Of a stretch of DNA of 64,000 nucleotides, positions 17,314 through 27,261 are shown piece by piece. The DNA lies in contig NZ_JAUSQZ010000001.1 of NCBI RefSeq assembly GCF_030811555.1, positions 4,647,241 to 4,711,240 of the forward strand. Reading direction: 5' to 3'. The position numbers were made by a program, and so were the translations under genes. How positions within the stretch are numbered: position 1 is the first letter of the stretch; each line of letters begins with the position of its first letter. Source of the DNA: Kineosporia succinea. GTDB taxonomy: Bacteria > Actinomycetota > Actinomycetes > Actinomycetales > Kineosporiaceae. The notes under the pieces are model-generated. The model was not told the DNA's origin. It saw only the letters and a program-made list of their open reading frames with translations, and did no database searches.

Positions 17314-18395
17314 GAACGGTCCTGATCGCCGCGGCCGTGTCGCTGATCTGCGCACTGTTCGGAACCCCGTGGTTCATCCGGTTCCTGGTCAAGCGCCGCT
17401 ACGGCCAGTTCGTCCGGGACGACGGCCCCACCTCGCACCACGTCAAGCGCGGCACCCCGACCATGGGCGGCGCGGTGATCATCGCGTCCACCCTGATCGG
17501 TTACACGGTGGCGCACGCGGTCACGCTCGACGGCCCGACGATGTCCGGCGTCCTGGTGCTCTACCTGATCGCCGGTCTGGGCCTGGTCGGGTTCCTCGAC
17601 GACTTCATCAAGATCAGCCGCCAGCGCAGTCTGGGCCTGACCGCCGGCGGCAAGCTGGCCGGCCAGTCGTTCGTCTCGATCTCGTTCGCGGTGCTGACCC
17701 TGCAGTTCCCGGACAGCGGGTTCCGCACCCCCGGCACCACGGCCATCTCGTTCATCCGCGACACCGCGGTCGACCTGGCCTTCGCCGGGCCGATCATCGG
17801 CCTGATCCTTTACGTGATCTGGACGTACATCATCATCGCGGGCGCCAGCAACGGCGTGAACCTCACCGACGGGCTCGACGGCCTGGCCACCGGCGCGAGC
17901 GTGATGGTGTTCGGCGGTTACGTGATGATCGGCATCTGGCAGTCCAACCAGTCGTGCCAGCTGGCCTCCGGCGCCGGCCCGCAGTGCTACGAGGTGCGCG
18001 ACCCGCGTGACCTCGCGGTGGTCGCGGCCTGCGTGATGGGCGCGTGCTTCGGCTTCCTGTGGTGGAACGCCTCGCCCGCCAAGATCTTCATGGGTGACAC
18101 CGGTTCGCTGGCGCTCGGCGGTGGCCTGGCCGGCCTCGCCGTCACCACCCGCACCGAGCTGCTGCTCGTCCCGCTGGCCGGCCTGTTCATCATGATCACG
18201 CTGTCGGTCATCATCCAGGTCGGCTCGTTCAAGCTCACCGGTAAACGGGTGTTCCGGATGGCCCCGTTGCAACATCACTTCGAGCTGATGGGCTGGGGTG
18301 AGGTCACGATCGTCATCCGGTTCTGGATCATCGCCGGTCTCTTCGTGGCCCTCGGCCTGGGTGTCTTCTACGCGGAGTGGGTGGTCGGCATATGA
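17310..18395 (+). CDS. mraY: Phospho-MurNAc-pentapeptide-transferase MraY
   Basis: Polytopic membrane enzyme of 361 residues (about ten helices) that makes lipid I from UDP-MurNAc-pentapeptide and undecaprenyl phosphate. Family blocks are visible: FLDDFIKI (catalytic aspartates), [17 protein letters not shown], the [12 protein letters not shown] loop and the APLQHHFE histidine motif. The start is GTG; the stop overlaps the murD-like gene (ATGA). Normally it follows murF; here it follows murE. Confidence 0.96.
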   Translation: MRTVLIAAAVSLICALFGTPWFIRFLVKRRYGQFVRDDGPTSHHVKRGTPTMGGAVIIASTLIGYTVAHAVTLDGPTMSGVLVLYLIAGLGLVGFLDDFIKISRQRSLGLTAGGKLAGQSFVSISFAVLTLQFPDSGFRTPGTTAISFIRDTAVDLAFAGPIIGLILYVIWTYIIIAGASNGVNLTDGLDGLATGASVMVFGGYVMIGIWQSNQSCQLASGAGPQCYEVRDPRDLAVVAACVMGACFGFLWWNASPAKIFMGDTGSLALGGGLAGLAVTTRTELLLVPLAGLFIMITLSVIIQVGSFKLTGKRVFRMAPLQHHFELMGWGEVTIVIRFWIIAGLFVALGLGVFYAEWVVGI

Positions 18396-19840
18396 GCAAC
18401 CCTCTGGACAACGAGTGGAACGGCCTGCGGGTCGTCGTCGCCGGCATCGGCATCTCGGGTTTCGCCTGCGCGGACGCGTTGCTCGAGCGGGGCGCGCAGG
18501 TGGTCGTGGTGGACGCCGACGGCACCGGTTCCAAGCGGGAGCGCGGCATCGTGCTCGACACCCTGGGCGCCGACATCCGCCTGGGCCCCGAGCACGTGAG
18601 CGCCCTGCCCGAGGTGAACGGGGAGCCGGCCGAGCTGCTGGTCCTGTCGCCCGGCTGGTCCGACGACGAGCCGGTGCTCGTGCAGGCCCTGGCCGCGGGC
18701 ATTCCGGTCTGGGCCGAGGCCGAGCTGGCCTGGCGCCTGCGCCCGGCGAAGAACCCGGCCCCCTGGCTGACCGTCACCGGCACCCGCGGCAAGGCCACCA
18801 CCGCCTCGATGCTCGCCACCGTGCTGAGCGCCGACGGCCGGCGGGCCACCTGCACCGGGCAGGCCGGTACCTCACTCCTGGAATCCGTACTGCACCCGGA
18901 GCCGTACGACGTGCTCGCCGTGCAGCTGTCGGCGTTCCAGCTGCGCTGGAGCTCGAGCCTGTCACCGCTGGCCTCGGTCTGCCTGAACGTGGGCCCGGCC
19001 GACGACAGCGCGGCCGACCGCGGCCGGGTCTACCAGAACACCCAGGTCGCCTGCGTCTACAACGTGGCCGACGAGGGCACCGAGGCGCTGGTGCGCGAGG
19101 CCGACGTGGTCGAGGGCGCCCGGGCCATCGGTTTCACCGGGGGAGTGCCCGCGGTGAGCATGCTCGGCCTGGTCGAAGACGTGCTCTGCGACCGGGCGTT
19201 CGTGCCGCAGCGCAGCACCTCGGCGGCCGAGCTGGGCACGATCGAAGACGTCCGCACGGCCGGGGCCGGGGTGCTGGCCGCCCACAACGTCACCAACGCG
19301 CTGGCCGCGGCCTCCCTGGCCCGCGCCTACGGCGTCGCGGTGACCGCGGTGCGGGACGGCCTGCGCCACTACTACCCGCTCCCGCACCGGCTGAACCTGC
19401 TCGAGAAGCGGGCCGGGGTGGAATGGGTGGACGACTCGGCGGCGACCGACGCGTTCGCGGCGGCGGCCGGGCTGTCCAGTTTCGAGACGCCGGTCTGGAT
19501 CGCGGGTGGCTACGGCACCGCGCCGTCCGACCTGGACGCCGTGGTGGAGAAGTACGCCGGGCGTCTGCGCGGCGTGGTGCTGCTGCCCGGCGACGGCACG
19601 CCCGCGCTGCGGGAGGCCCTGGGCCGACACGCCCCGGATGTCCCGGTCCTCGATGCCGTCGTCCCCGAGACTGAGCCGATGACCGAGACCGTTCTGGCTT
19701 CCGCCGTGGCGCTGGCCGCCGGTCTGGCCCGCCCGGGCGACACCGTGCTGTTCTCCCCGGTGTTCGGAGCGGCCGCGGGAGAACCCTTCTCGGCCCGTGG
19801 GCAGGCCTTCGCACTGGCGCTGAAAGACGTGCCCGCGTGA
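18392..19840 (+). CDS. MurD-like protein with eroded catalytic residues (probable pseudoenzyme)
   Basis: A full-length, uninterrupted frame of 482 residues is clearly homologous to MurD (UDP-MurNAc-L-Ala:D-Glu ligase): [17 protein letters not shown] at the start, an [20 protein letters not shown] block and the [16 protein letters not shown] motif. Comparison with the family motifs as I know them shows losses at the active site. The ATP loop is GTRGKATT instead of GTNGKTTT (residues 130-137). The magnesium Glu is Gln178 (VQLSAFQL for VELSSFQL). The DHLDWH block and about eight residues are deleted, and the carbamylated lysine is Arg210. SKATN is SAATD (349-353), the GGxxKG lysine is gone (372-380), and the C-terminal ASxDxF block is replaced (455-466). 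It probably cannot ligate D-Glu. Overlaps on both sides show it is still co-translated. Confidence 0.85.
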   Translation: MSNPLDNEWNGLRVVVAGIGISGFACADALLERGAQVVVVDADGTGSKRERGIVLDTLGADIRLGPEHVSALPEVNGEPAELLVLSPGWSDDEPVLVQALAAGIPVWAEAELAWRLRPAKNPAPWLTVTGTRGKATTASMLATVLSADGRRATCTGQAGTSLLESVLHPEPYDVLAVQLSAFQLRWSSSLSPLASVCLNVGPADDSAADRGRVYQNTQVACVYNVADEGTEALVREADVVEGARAIGFTGGVPAVSMLGLVEDVLCDRAFVPQRSTSAAELGTIEDVRTAGAGVLAAHNVTNALAAASLARAYGVAVTAVRDGLRHYYPLPHRLNLLEKRAGVEWVDDSAATDAFAAAAGLSSFETPVWIAGGYGTAPSDLDAVVEKYAGRLRGVVLLPGDGTPALREALGRHAPDVPVLDAVVPETEPMTETVLASAVALAAGLARPGDTVLFSPVFGAAAGEPFSARGQAFALALKDVPA

Positions 19841-21093
19841 CGGTCGCCGACCCGCCCTTCGAGGGTGTCGGCCCCCGGTCGCTGCACCGCGTCACGGCCC
19901 GGCTGAACTCCCCGCTCACCTCGTACTACCTGGTGTTCGGCGCCACCGTGGCGCTGACCTGCATCGGCCTGGTCATGGTGCTGTCCAGCTCCAGCGTCGA
20001 GTCGATCGCCTCGGGCAGCTCGCCGTTCACCGAGTTCTGGCGGCAGGCCATGTTCGCCGCGATCGGTGTGCCCGCGATGTTCGTGGCGATGCGGGTGCCG
20101 GTGCGGATGTGGCAGGTGCTGGGCTGGCCGCTGCTGCTCGCGTCATTCCTGCTGCAGATGCTCACGTTCGTGCCGGGCATCGGTATCGGCACCAACGGCA
20201 ACCGCGGCTGGATCATGATCGCCGGCTTCACCCTGCAGCCCGCCGAGGTCGGCAAGTTCGCGCTGATCGTCTGGGGTGCCACGGTTCTCGTGCGGAAGCG
20301 GCCGCTGATGGACCAGCCGCTGCACGCCCTGATCCCGCTGGTGCCGGGCGCCGGGGTGCTGCTCATGCTGATCCTGGGCGGAAAAGACCTGGGCACCGCG
20401 ATGGTCGTCATGGCGATCATGGCCGGCCTGCTCTTCGTCGCGGGCGCCCCGATGCGCATCTTCGCCTTCGCCTCGGTCGGGCTGCTGCTCGGCATCGTGG
20501 TGATGGCCAGCACCGAGAACCGGCGCGCCCGCATCGGCACCTGGCTGGAGGGCTGCTCGGCGAGCAACCCGAACGTGCTCGACTCGTGCTTCCAGAGTGT
20601 GCACGGCCAGTGGGCGATGGCTTCCGGCGGCTGGTGGGGCGTGGGCCTCGGCGCCAGCCGCGAGAAGTGGGGCCTGCTGCCGGAGGCCCACAACGACTTC
20701 ATCTTCGCCATCGTCGGCGAGGAGCTCGGCCTGGTCGGGACGCTGCTCGTGATCGGCCTGCTGATGACCCTGTGTCTCGGCCTGGCCCGGATCGTGCTGC
20801 GCACCGACGACCTGTTCGTCAAGATCGCTACTTCGGGAGTTCTGATCTGGGTGGTCACCCACTCCGTCATCAACATCGGTGGGGTCGTCGGCCTGCTGCC
20901 GATCGTCGGGATGCCGCTGCCGCTGGTCTCCAGCGGCGGCACGGCGCTCATCACGATGCTCGCGGCCCTCGGCATGGTGCTCGGGTTCGCCCGGCGCGAG
21001 AGCGGTGCGGCCGAGGCGCTGGCCGCCCGGGCCGGGCTGGTGCAGCGTTCGCTGGCCGTTCTCCCGGTGCGTGGGGAGGCCCGTAACCGATGA
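19837..21093 (+). CDS. ftsW: Peptidoglycan glycosyltransferase FtsW
   Basis: SEDS-family polymerase of 418 residues with about ten membrane segments. Conserved blocks include GNRGWIMIAGFTLQPAE with its GKF continuation, PEAHNDFIFAIVGEELG (catalytic Asp region) and GMPLPLVSSGGTALI. It makes septal glycan strands as the partner of FtsI. The GTG start overlaps the upstream stop (GTGA); it also overlaps murG at its end. Confidence 0.95.
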   Translation: MTVADPPFEGVGPRSLHRVTARLNSPLTSYYLVFGATVALTCIGLVMVLSSSSVESIASGSSPFTEFWRQAMFAAIGVPAMFVAMRVPVRMWQVLGWPLLLASFLLQMLTFVPGIGIGTNGNRGWIMIAGFTLQPAEVGKFALIVWGATVLVRKRPLMDQPLHALIPLVPGAGVLLMLILGGKDLGTAMVVMAIMAGLLFVAGAPMRIFAFASVGLLLGIVVMASTENRRARIGTWLEGCSASNPNVLDSCFQSVHGQWAMASGGWWGVGLGASREKWGLLPEAHNDFIFAIVGEELGLVGTLLVIGLLMTLCLGLARIVLRTDDLFVKIATSGVLIWVVTHSVINIGGVVGLLPIVGMPLPLVSSGGTALITMLAALGMVLGFARRESGAAEALAARAGLVQRSLAVLPVRGEARNR

Positions 21094-22178
21094 GCCTCTC
21101 CGTCGTCCTGGCCGGTGGCGGTACCACCGGTCACATCGCCCCCCTGCTCGCCCTGGCCGACTGCCTGCGCCGTCGCGACCCGGACACCCGCATCACCGCG
21201 CTGGGCACCGCCGAGGGCCTGGAGGCCCGGCTGGTCCCGGCGGCCGGCTACCACCTCGAGGTCATGCCCCGGGTGCCGATGCCGCGCAAGCCCTCGGCCG
21301 AGGCGCTGCGGCTGCCCGCTCGGCTCAAGGCGGCCGTCGACAGTGCCGCCGCCGCTCTCGAGGACGCGGACGTGCTGGTCGGTTTCGGCGGGTACGTGTC
21401 CTCACCGGCGTACATCGCGGCGTACCTCAAGAAGGTGCCGTTCGTGGTGCACGAGGCCAACGCCCGCCCGGGCCTGGCCAACAAGCTCGGCGCCCGCTTC
21501 ACCCCCTACGTCGGCGTGACCTTCCCGGGCACGCCGCTGCGCGGGGGCCAGGTCATGGGCCTGCCGCTGCGCACCCAGATCACCGGTCTCGACCGCTCGG
21601 CGCAGCGCGAGACCGCGCGCGTGGCGCTGGGTCTGAAGCCGAACCAGACCACGCTCTTCGTCACCGGTGGTTCGCTGGGCGCGCAGCAGCTGAACGACAC
21701 GTTCGGCGCCAGCGCCCAGCTGCTGACCGACGCCGGCATCCAGGTGCTGCACACCTCGGGCCGCGACAAGCAGGTGCCGTTCGCCGGCGAGCAGCCGCCC
21801 GGCTACGTCGTCGCCCCGTACCTCGACCGGATGGACCTGGCCTACGCCGCCGCCGACGTCGTGGTCTGCCGCTCCGGTGCGGGCAACGTCAGCGAGGTCA
21901 CGGCGCTCGGCCTGCCCGCCGCCTACGTGCCGCTGCCGATCGGCAACGGCGAGCAGCGGCTCAACGCCGAACCGGTGGTGCGGGCCGGTGGCGGCCTGCT
22001 CATCGACAACGAGGCGTGCACCCCCGACTGGGTGCGCACCACCCTCCTGCCGCTGCTGAGCGACTCCGGTCGCCTGAGCGCGATGGGGGACGCGGCGGCC
22101 CGGTTCGGGATCCGCGACGCCGACGAGCGGCTCGCCTCGATGGTCGAGGTCGCGGCTTCCAGGGGAGGACGGCGATGA
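21090..22178 (+). CDS. murG: UDP-GlcNAc:lipid I N-acetylglucosaminyltransferase MurG
   Basis: GT-B glycosyltransferase of 362 residues that makes lipid II at the inner face of the membrane. The N-terminal LAGGGTTGHIAPLLALA, VHEANARPGLANKL, VTGGSLGAQQLN and the donor-site GNGEQRLNAEPVV are all present. ATGA overlaps with ftsW and murC indicate coupled translation. Confidence 0.96.
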   Translation: MSLSVVLAGGGTTGHIAPLLALADCLRRRDPDTRITALGTAEGLEARLVPAAGYHLEVMPRVPMPRKPSAEALRLPARLKAAVDSAAAALEDADVLVGFGGYVSSPAYIAAYLKKVPFVVHEANARPGLANKLGARFTPYVGVTFPGTPLRGGQVMGLPLRTQITGLDRSAQRETARVALGLKPNQTTLFVTGGSLGAQQLNDTFGASAQLLTDAGIQVLHTSGRDKQVPFAGEQPPGYVVAPYLDRMDLAYAAADVVVCRSGAGNVSEVTALGLPAAYVPLPIGNGEQRLNAEPVVRAGGGLLIDNEACTPDWVRTTLLPLLSDSGRLSAMGDAAARFGIRDADERLASMVEVAASRGGRR

Positions 22179-23728
22179 GCAGGACACCTGAGGTTCCGGG
22201 CAAGGCGGACCCGACCCCGAGCGTGCCCACCACGGCGGGCGCCCGGGTGGGCGGTCGCCTCAGCGGTGAGGCCGCGGTGACGGACGCGGCCGGGGCCCCG
22301 ATGGTCGACGAGCCGATCCTGGCCGCGCACCTGATCGGTATCGGCGGCGCGGGCATGTCGGGCATCGCCCGGCTGCTGCTCGCCCGCGGTGTCGTGGTGT
22401 CCGGCAGCGACAACCGCGACAGCCCGGTGCTGGCCGCGCTCCGAGCGGGCGGTGCCGCCGTGTTCATCGGGCACCGGGCCGACCAGGTGCCCGCCGGTTC
22501 CACCGTGGTCATCTCGTCGGCGGTGCGCCCCGACAACCCCGAGCTGGTCGAGGCCCGCGACCGCGGCCTGAAGGTGCTGCACCGCTCCCAGGCGCTGGCC
22601 GCGCTGATGACCGGCCGCCGCCCGGTCGCGATCGCCGGCACCCACGGCAAGACCACCACCACCGGCATGACCACCGTGCTGCTGCGCGAGTGCGGGCTCG
22701 ACCCGTCGTTCGCGATCGGCGGCGAGCTGACCGAGGGCGGGCAGGGCGCGCACGACGGCGCCGGCGACATCTTCGTGGCCGAGGCCGACGAGTCCGACGG
22801 CTCGTTCCTGCTGTACAAGCCCGAGGTCGCGGTCATCACCAACGTGGAGCCCGACCACCTCGACCACTACGGCAGCCAGGAGGCGGTCGAGGCGGCGTTC
22901 GCCGAGTTCGCCCAGCGGGTCGTGCCCGGTGGCATGGTCGTGGTCTGCGGTGACGACCCGGGCGTGCGGCGTGTGCTCGCCGGTGTCTCCGAGGCGCTGG
23001 CCTCGCACGCGGTGCGGGTCTGTCACTACGGTCTGGACGCCGACAACGACGTGCGCCTGGTCGACGTCGAGGACACGCCCGACGGCGTGCGTTTCGCGAT
23101 CGAGGCACGCCCCGACGGCACCCGCATCGGCCCCGTGACGCTGCGCGTGCCCGGGGTGCACAACGCGCTGAACGCGGTGGCCGCCTGGTGCGTCGCCCGG
23201 CACTTCGGGGTCTCCGGGGCACCCGCGCTGACGGCGGTGCGCAGCTTCGGCGGCACCCGCCGCCGCTTCGAGGACAAGGGCACCGAGGGAGGGGTGCGGG
23301 TGGTCGACGACTACGCGCACCACCCGACCGAGGTGCGCGCGGTGCTCAAGGCCGCGCGGGCCGTGGTGGGGCAGGGCCGGGTGCTGGCCGTGTTCCAGCC
23401 GCACCTGTTCAGCCGCACCCGGATCTTCGCCGAGGACTTCGGCGCCGCCCTGTCGCTGGCCGACGAGGTGGTGGTGCTCGACGTGTACGCCGCCCGGGAG
23501 GACCCGGAACCCGGTGTCACCGGGGAGCTCGTGACGAAGGCGGTGCGGCTGCCCGAGGAGCAGGTCGCCTACCGGCCGACCGCCACGGCCGCGGTGGACG
23601 AGGTGGTGCGGCGGGCGCAGAAGGGCGACCTGGTGCTCACCCTCGGCGCCGGCGACGTGACCGCCCTGGGCCCGGCCATTCTCGAGGCCATCCGTTCCGC
23701 CGGCGACGGCGAGCAGCAGCCGGCATGA
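22175..23728 (+). CDS. murC: UDP-N-acetylmuramate-L-alanine ligase MurC
   Basis: Mur ligase of 517 residues adding L-Ala to UDP-MurNAc. Intact motifs: HLIGIGGAGMSGIA (nucleotide fold), IAGTHGKTTTTGM (ATP loop), EADESDGSFL, NVEPDHLDHY and DDYAHHPTE. An N-terminal extension of about 40 residues precedes the usual start. ATG 22175 is preferred because GGGGAGGA stands about six bases upstream and it overlaps the murG stop; an internal ATG at MVDEPIL would give a more typical length. Its motifs are all normal, in contrast with the MurD-like protein. Confidence 0.95.
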   Translation: MSRTPEVPGKADPTPSVPTTAGARVGGRLSGEAAVTDAAGAPMVDEPILAAHLIGIGGAGMSGIARLLLARGVVVSGSDNRDSPVLAALRAGGAAVFIGHRADQVPAGSTVVISSAVRPDNPELVEARDRGLKVLHRSQALAALMTGRRPVAIAGTHGKTTTTGMTTVLLRECGLDPSFAIGGELTEGGQGAHDGAGDIFVAEADESDGSFLLYKPEVAVITNVEPDHLDHYGSQEAVEAAFAEFAQRVVPGGMVVVCGDDPGVRRVLAGVSEALASHAVRVCHYGLDADNDVRLVDVEDTPDGVRFAIEARPDGTRIGPVTLRVPGVHNALNAVAAWCVARHFGVSGAPALTAVRSFGGTRRRFEDKGTEGGVRVVDDYAHHPTEVRAVLKAARAVVGQGRVLAVFQPHLFSRTRIFAEDFGAALSLADEVVVLDVYAAREDPEPGVTGELVTKAVRLPEEQVAYRPTATAAVDEVVRRAQKGDLVLTLGAGDVTALGPAILEAIRSAGDGEQQPA

Positions 23729-24858
23729 CGCCGTCCTCCTCCTCGAGCGGGCCGGGGCGCCGCCCTGCCCGGGGACCGGCCGGCCGGGGGTCGTCCCCCC
23801 GTCGCAAACCGAGCCCACCCGCGTCCTCGGGCAAGTCGTCCTCTGCCCGTAAGCCCCCGAAACCGGCCGCCCAGCCGCCGAAACCACCGGCGCGCCAGCA
23901 GCCGGCGAAGAAGCAGCCCGCGGCGAGGAAGCCCCCGGCCGCGAAGAAGCAGCCGGCCGCGAAGAAGCCGGCCGCCCGCAAGCCCGCGACCGGCCGGCCC
24001 GGTGTGCGCCGGCCGGTCACCGCCAGCCGTTCCGCCGGACTGCTCCCGCCGCCCACGCGTCCCGTGGTCTCGCAGACGTCGGCGCAGCGGTTCGCCGCGA
24101 AGGTGCGCGCCCGCCGTCGCCGACGCACCCTGACCACCTCGCTGGTCGTGGTGGTGCTCGCGGGGGTGGGCTGGCTCGCGTTGCTGTCGCCGTGGGCGAA
24201 GGTCGAGCGGGTCACGGTCAGCGGGCTCGACCGGATCAGCGAGTCCCAGGTGCGCGGTTACACCGACACCGAGATCGGGCACGCGATGCTGCTGGCCCGC
24301 ACCTCCGACGTGAGCGCCCGGCTGGAGAAGCTGCGGCTGGTGAAGAACGTGTCGGTGAGCCGGGTCTGGCCCGGCACGATCCGCGTCGTGGTCACCGAGC
24401 GGAAGCCGGTGGCGGCTCTGCCGTCCGAGAAGGTCGCGGCCAACACCACCGACGGCAAGAAGCCCAAGAAGACCGTGCAGATGATGCAGCTGGTCGACGA
24501 CGAGGGCGTGGTCGTGGAGACCCGGCCGGTGTCCGAGCTGCCCGGCGACCTGCCCCGGATCGAGGTGGCGCTGGGGGAGAAGCAGAGCGTCGCCAACCTG
24601 CGCGGGACGCTCGCGGTGCTCAACGACCTGCCCGACGACCTGGCGGACCGGCTGCGCTCGATCGGCACCGACTCCCCGGACGGGATCTGGCTGAAGCTGT
24701 CGGCCCCGGTCGAGGGCGCGAAGAACCGCACGGTGACGGTGCGCTGGGGGGACGCGGAGCAGAACGGGACGAAGGCTCGCGTGCTCACGGCGCTGCTGAA
24801 GCAGAAGGCGAAGACCTACGACGTGCGCGCTCCGGAGATGCCGAGCACCGCCTCGTAG
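23725..24858 (+). CDS. ftsQ: Divisome protein FtsQ
   Basis: Bitopic protein of 377 residues. A basic, low-complexity cytoplasmic tail (residues 1-133) is built from Lys/Pro/Ala units such as PAAKKQ and PPAKKQ. One membrane segment (about 134-153) follows, then the POTRA domain (AKVERVTVSGLDRISESQV) and the FtsQ domain. It connects with FtsL and FtsB to regulate septal synthesis. The ATG overlaps the murC stop. The tail resembles the FtsI tail in composition. Confidence 0.93.
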   Translation: MTPSSSSSGPGRRPARGPAGRGSSPRRKPSPPASSGKSSSARKPPKPAAQPPKPPARQQPAKKQPAARKPPAAKKQPAAKKPAARKPATGRPGVRRPVTASRSAGLLPPPTRPVVSQTSAQRFAAKVRARRRRRTLTTSLVVVVLAGVGWLALLSPWAKVERVTVSGLDRISESQVRGYTDTEIGHAMLLARTSDVSARLEKLRLVKNVSVSRVWPGTIRVVVTERKPVAALPSEKVAANTTDGKKPKKTVQMMQLVDDEGVVVETRPVSELPGDLPRIEVALGEKQSVANLRGTLAVLNDLPDDLADRLRSIGTDSPDGIWLKLSAPVEGAKNRTVTVRWGDAEQNGTKARVLTALLKQKAKTYDVRAPEMPSTAS

Positions 24859-24993
24859 CGGTCGGCGGACGGTGGGTGACCGGCGCGTTCGGCGCTCATG
24901 GTCTTACTCACCCGGGCGACACACCGGCGAGGTCGTTGAAAGGCCCCGGGTGGGCACCTACGTTCGCTTATCAGTACAGGCTGACATAACTAT

Positions 24994-25012
24994 AACCCTC
25001 CAGTTGAGGGTT
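24994..25012 (+). promoter_or_regulatory. Inverted repeat AACCCTC-N5-GAGGGTT upstream of ftsZ
   Basis: Perfect 7-base arms (24994-25000 and 25006-25012) lie 38 bases before the ftsZ start, in a locally AT-richer stretch (GACATAACTATAACCCTC). I recall a similar ATAACTNTAACCCT element upstream of ftsZ in mycobacteria and other actinomycetes. It may be a promoter-operator or an RNA hairpin in the leader; function not known. Confidence 0.6.
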
Positions 25013-25049
25013 AGGGTCTAAGGATCCGGCGAGCGAGAGGCATCCCGAC

Positions 25050-26501
25050 GTGGCAGCTCCGCAGAACTACCTCGCGGTCATCAAGGTTGTAGGTATCGGT
25101 GGCGGCGGCGTCAACGCAGTCAACCGGATGATCGAGGTGGGACTCAAGGGCGTCGAGTTCATCGCGATCAACACGGATGCACAGGCGCTGCTGATGAGCG
25201 ACGCCGACGTCAAGCTTGACGTCGGCCGTGAGCTCACGCGCGGCCTGGGCGCCGGCGCCGATCCCGAGGTCGGCCGCAAGGCCGCCGAGGACCACGCCGA
25301 AGAGATCGAAGAAGTGATCAAGGGCGCCGACATGGTCTTCGTGACCGCCGGCGAGGGTGGTGGCACCGGTACCGGTGGCGCGCCCGTGGTCGCCCGGATC
25401 GCCCGTTCGCTCGGTGCCCTGACCATCGGTGTGGTGACGCGCCCCTTCACCTTCGAGGGCCGGCGCCGTTCCACCCAGGCCGACTCGGGCATCACCTCCC
25501 TCCGCGAGGAGGTCGACACCCTCATCACCATCCCGAACGACCGGCTGCTGTCGATCAGCGATCGCCACGTCAGCGTGCTCGACGCCTTCCGGTCGGCCGA
25601 CCAGGTCCTGCTCTCCGGTGTGCAGGGCATCACCGACCTGATCACCACCCCGGGCCTGATCAACCTCGACTTCGCGGACGTGAAGTCCGTGATGCAGGGG
25701 GCGGGCAGCGCGCTCATGGGGATCGGGTCGGCCCGCGGCGAGGACCGCGCGATCCAGGCCGCCGAGACCGCGATCTCCTCGCCCCTGCTCGAGGCCAGCG
25801 TGGACGGCGCGCACGGCGTGCTGCTCTCCATCCAGGGTGGTTCCGACCTGGGCCTCTTCGAGATCAACGAGGCCGCCCGGCTGGTGCAGGAGGCCGCCCA
25901 CCCGGAGGCCAACATCATCTTCGGTGCGGTCATCGACGACGCCCTCGGCGACGAGGTGCGGGTCACCGTGATCGCGGCCGGTTTCGACGGCGGCACCCCG
26001 GTGAAGCGTCGCGACGAGAACGCGCTCGGCCAGGTGAGCGGGCGGCAGCAGTTACCGTCGTCCGGCCAGGCCCAGCAGCCGCAGCAACCACCGCAGCGGC
26101 CCGCGCACTCCCAGCCGCCGACGACGCTGCCCACCCCGGCGCAGAACCAGTACGCGCAGAGCCAGTACCAGCAGCAGCCGGGTCTGCACGGTCAGCACCC
26201 GACCGGTCAGCTCCCGCCGGTGCCGCAGCAGCAGGCCGTGCCCGCGCACTCCGGCAGCCCGCTGACCAGCAACGGTTACGCCCCGTCGGGCAACCACGGC
26301 TACGCCCAGCCGACGCCGCTGAACCCGCCGGAGCCGGAGCCCGAGGCTCCGACCGGTGAGCAGGCCACGCAGTACGAGGCCCCGAAGGACCCGACGCCGA
26401 CCCCGCCACGGGTCATCGAGGTGACGGACCCGCGTCCGCGCACCCCGCGTCCGATCGTTCTGGACGACGACGACCTCGACGTCCCCGACTTCCTCAAGTA
26501 G
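25050..26501 (+). CDS. ftsZ: Cell division protein FtsZ
   Basis: Tubulin-like GTPase of 483 residues that forms the division ring. [15 protein letters not shown] and the GTP-binding loop [12 protein letters not shown] are present, as is the T7 loop region ([10 protein letters not shown]). The globular part ends near residue 320. A Gln/Pro-rich linker of about 150 residues, longer than in many relatives, leads to the conserved C-terminal peptide [11 protein letters not shown], which recruits SepF and other partners. The start is GTG. It is separated from ftsQ by 191 bases and probably has its own promoter. Confidence 0.97.
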   Translation: MAAPQNYLAVIKVVGIGGGGVNAVNRMIEVGLKGVEFIAINTDAQALLMSDADVKLDVGRELTRGLGAGADPEVGRKAAEDHAEEIEEVIKGADMVFVTAGEGGGTGTGGAPVVARIARSLGALTIGVVTRPFTFEGRRRSTQADSGITSLREEVDTLITIPNDRLLSISDRHVSVLDAFRSADQVLLSGVQGITDLITTPGLINLDFADVKSVMQGAGSALMGIGSARGEDRAIQAAETAISSPLLEASVDGAHGVLLSIQGGSDLGLFEINEAARLVQEAAHPEANIIFGAVIDDALGDEVRVTVIAAGFDGGTPVKRRDENALGQVSGRQQLPSSGQAQQPQQPPQRPAHSQPPTTLPTPAQNQYAQSQYQQQPGLHGQHPTGQLPPVPQQQAVPAHSGSPLTSNGYAPSGNHGYAQPTPLNPPEPEPEAPTGEQATQYEAPKDPTPTPPRVIEVTDPRPRTPRPIVLDDDDLDVPDFLK

Positions 26502-26532
26502 CGTCCCTCTCCCTTACGGGCAAGGAGGCGTG

Positions 26533-27225
26533 GTGGAACGGCAGCAGGAACTGGCCACCGGACTGGAGAAGGTCCGGTCCCAGGTGACGACGACGTGCGA
26601 GGACGCCGGGCGCGACCCGGCCGAGGTCACGCTCGTCGTCGTCACCAAGACCTACCCGGCCAGTGACATCCGGGCACTGGCCGGGCTCGGCGTCCGGGAC
26701 GTCGGCGAGAGCCGCGACCAGGAGGCCTCGGCCAAGGTCGAGGAGTCTTCCGACCTGGATCTGACCTGGCACTTCATCGGCCGGTTGCAGAGCAACAAGG
26801 CCCGGGCCGTGGCCCGGTACGCGCACACCGTGCACTCTCTCGACCGGGCGAGTCTCGTTCCCGGCCTGTCGCGGGGCGCCACCGAGGCCGGGCGCACGCT
26901 GCGCTGCTTCCTCCAGATCAGCCTGGACGGTGATCCGACACGCGGGGGAGCGCCCGTCAAGGACATCCCGGCGCTGGCCGACGCGATTGCCTCGGCGGAG
27001 TCCCTGCAGCTGGCGGGCCTGATGGCCGTCCCGCCTGTGACGTGGGACCCAAATCGCGCCTTTTCCGATCTTTTGGGTGCCTCCGCGCATCTAATCCAGC
27101 AACATCCGGAGGCAACCGGCATCTCGGGTGGCATGACCAGCGATTTTGTGCAAGCGCTGCGTCACGGAGCGACTCACCTGCGTGTCGGCAGCGCGGTCCT
27201 CGGTCAGAGGCCGCCGCTCAGGTAG
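26533..27225 (+). CDS. YggS-family PLP homeostasis protein
   Basis: PLP-binding TIM-barrel protein of 230 residues (PipY/YggS/PROSC family), which balances pyridoxal phosphate pools. Markers: VVTKTYPASDIRAL with the PLP lysine, DVGESRDQEA, WHFIGRLQSNKAR and ISGGMTSDFVQAL. Two adjacent GTG codons are possible starts; 26533 stands four bases from AGGAGG (26523-26528), whereas 26530 is only one base away, so 26533 is preferred. The pgeF (yfiH) gene often found between ftsZ and yggS is missing here. Confidence 0.92.
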   Translation: MERQQELATGLEKVRSQVTTTCEDAGRDPAEVTLVVVTKTYPASDIRALAGLGVRDVGESRDQEASAKVEESSDLDLTWHFIGRLQSNKARAVARYAHTVHSLDRASLVPGLSRGATEAGRTLRCFLQISLDGDPTRGGAPVKDIPALADAIASAESLQLAGLMAVPPVTWDPNRAFSDLLGASAHLIQQHPEATGISGGMTSDFVQALRHGATHLRVGSAVLGQRPPLR

Positions 27226-27261
27226 CTTCGTCGCAGGGTGAGCGAACATGCGGAGGTTTCG

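Noticed and set aside
18392-19840. The murD-like gene as an ordinary decaying pseudogene
   Set aside because: The frame is full length with no stop or frameshift, keeps four-base overlaps on both sides and normal codon use; loss is confined to active-site motifs, which suggests a maintained non-catalytic protein instead.
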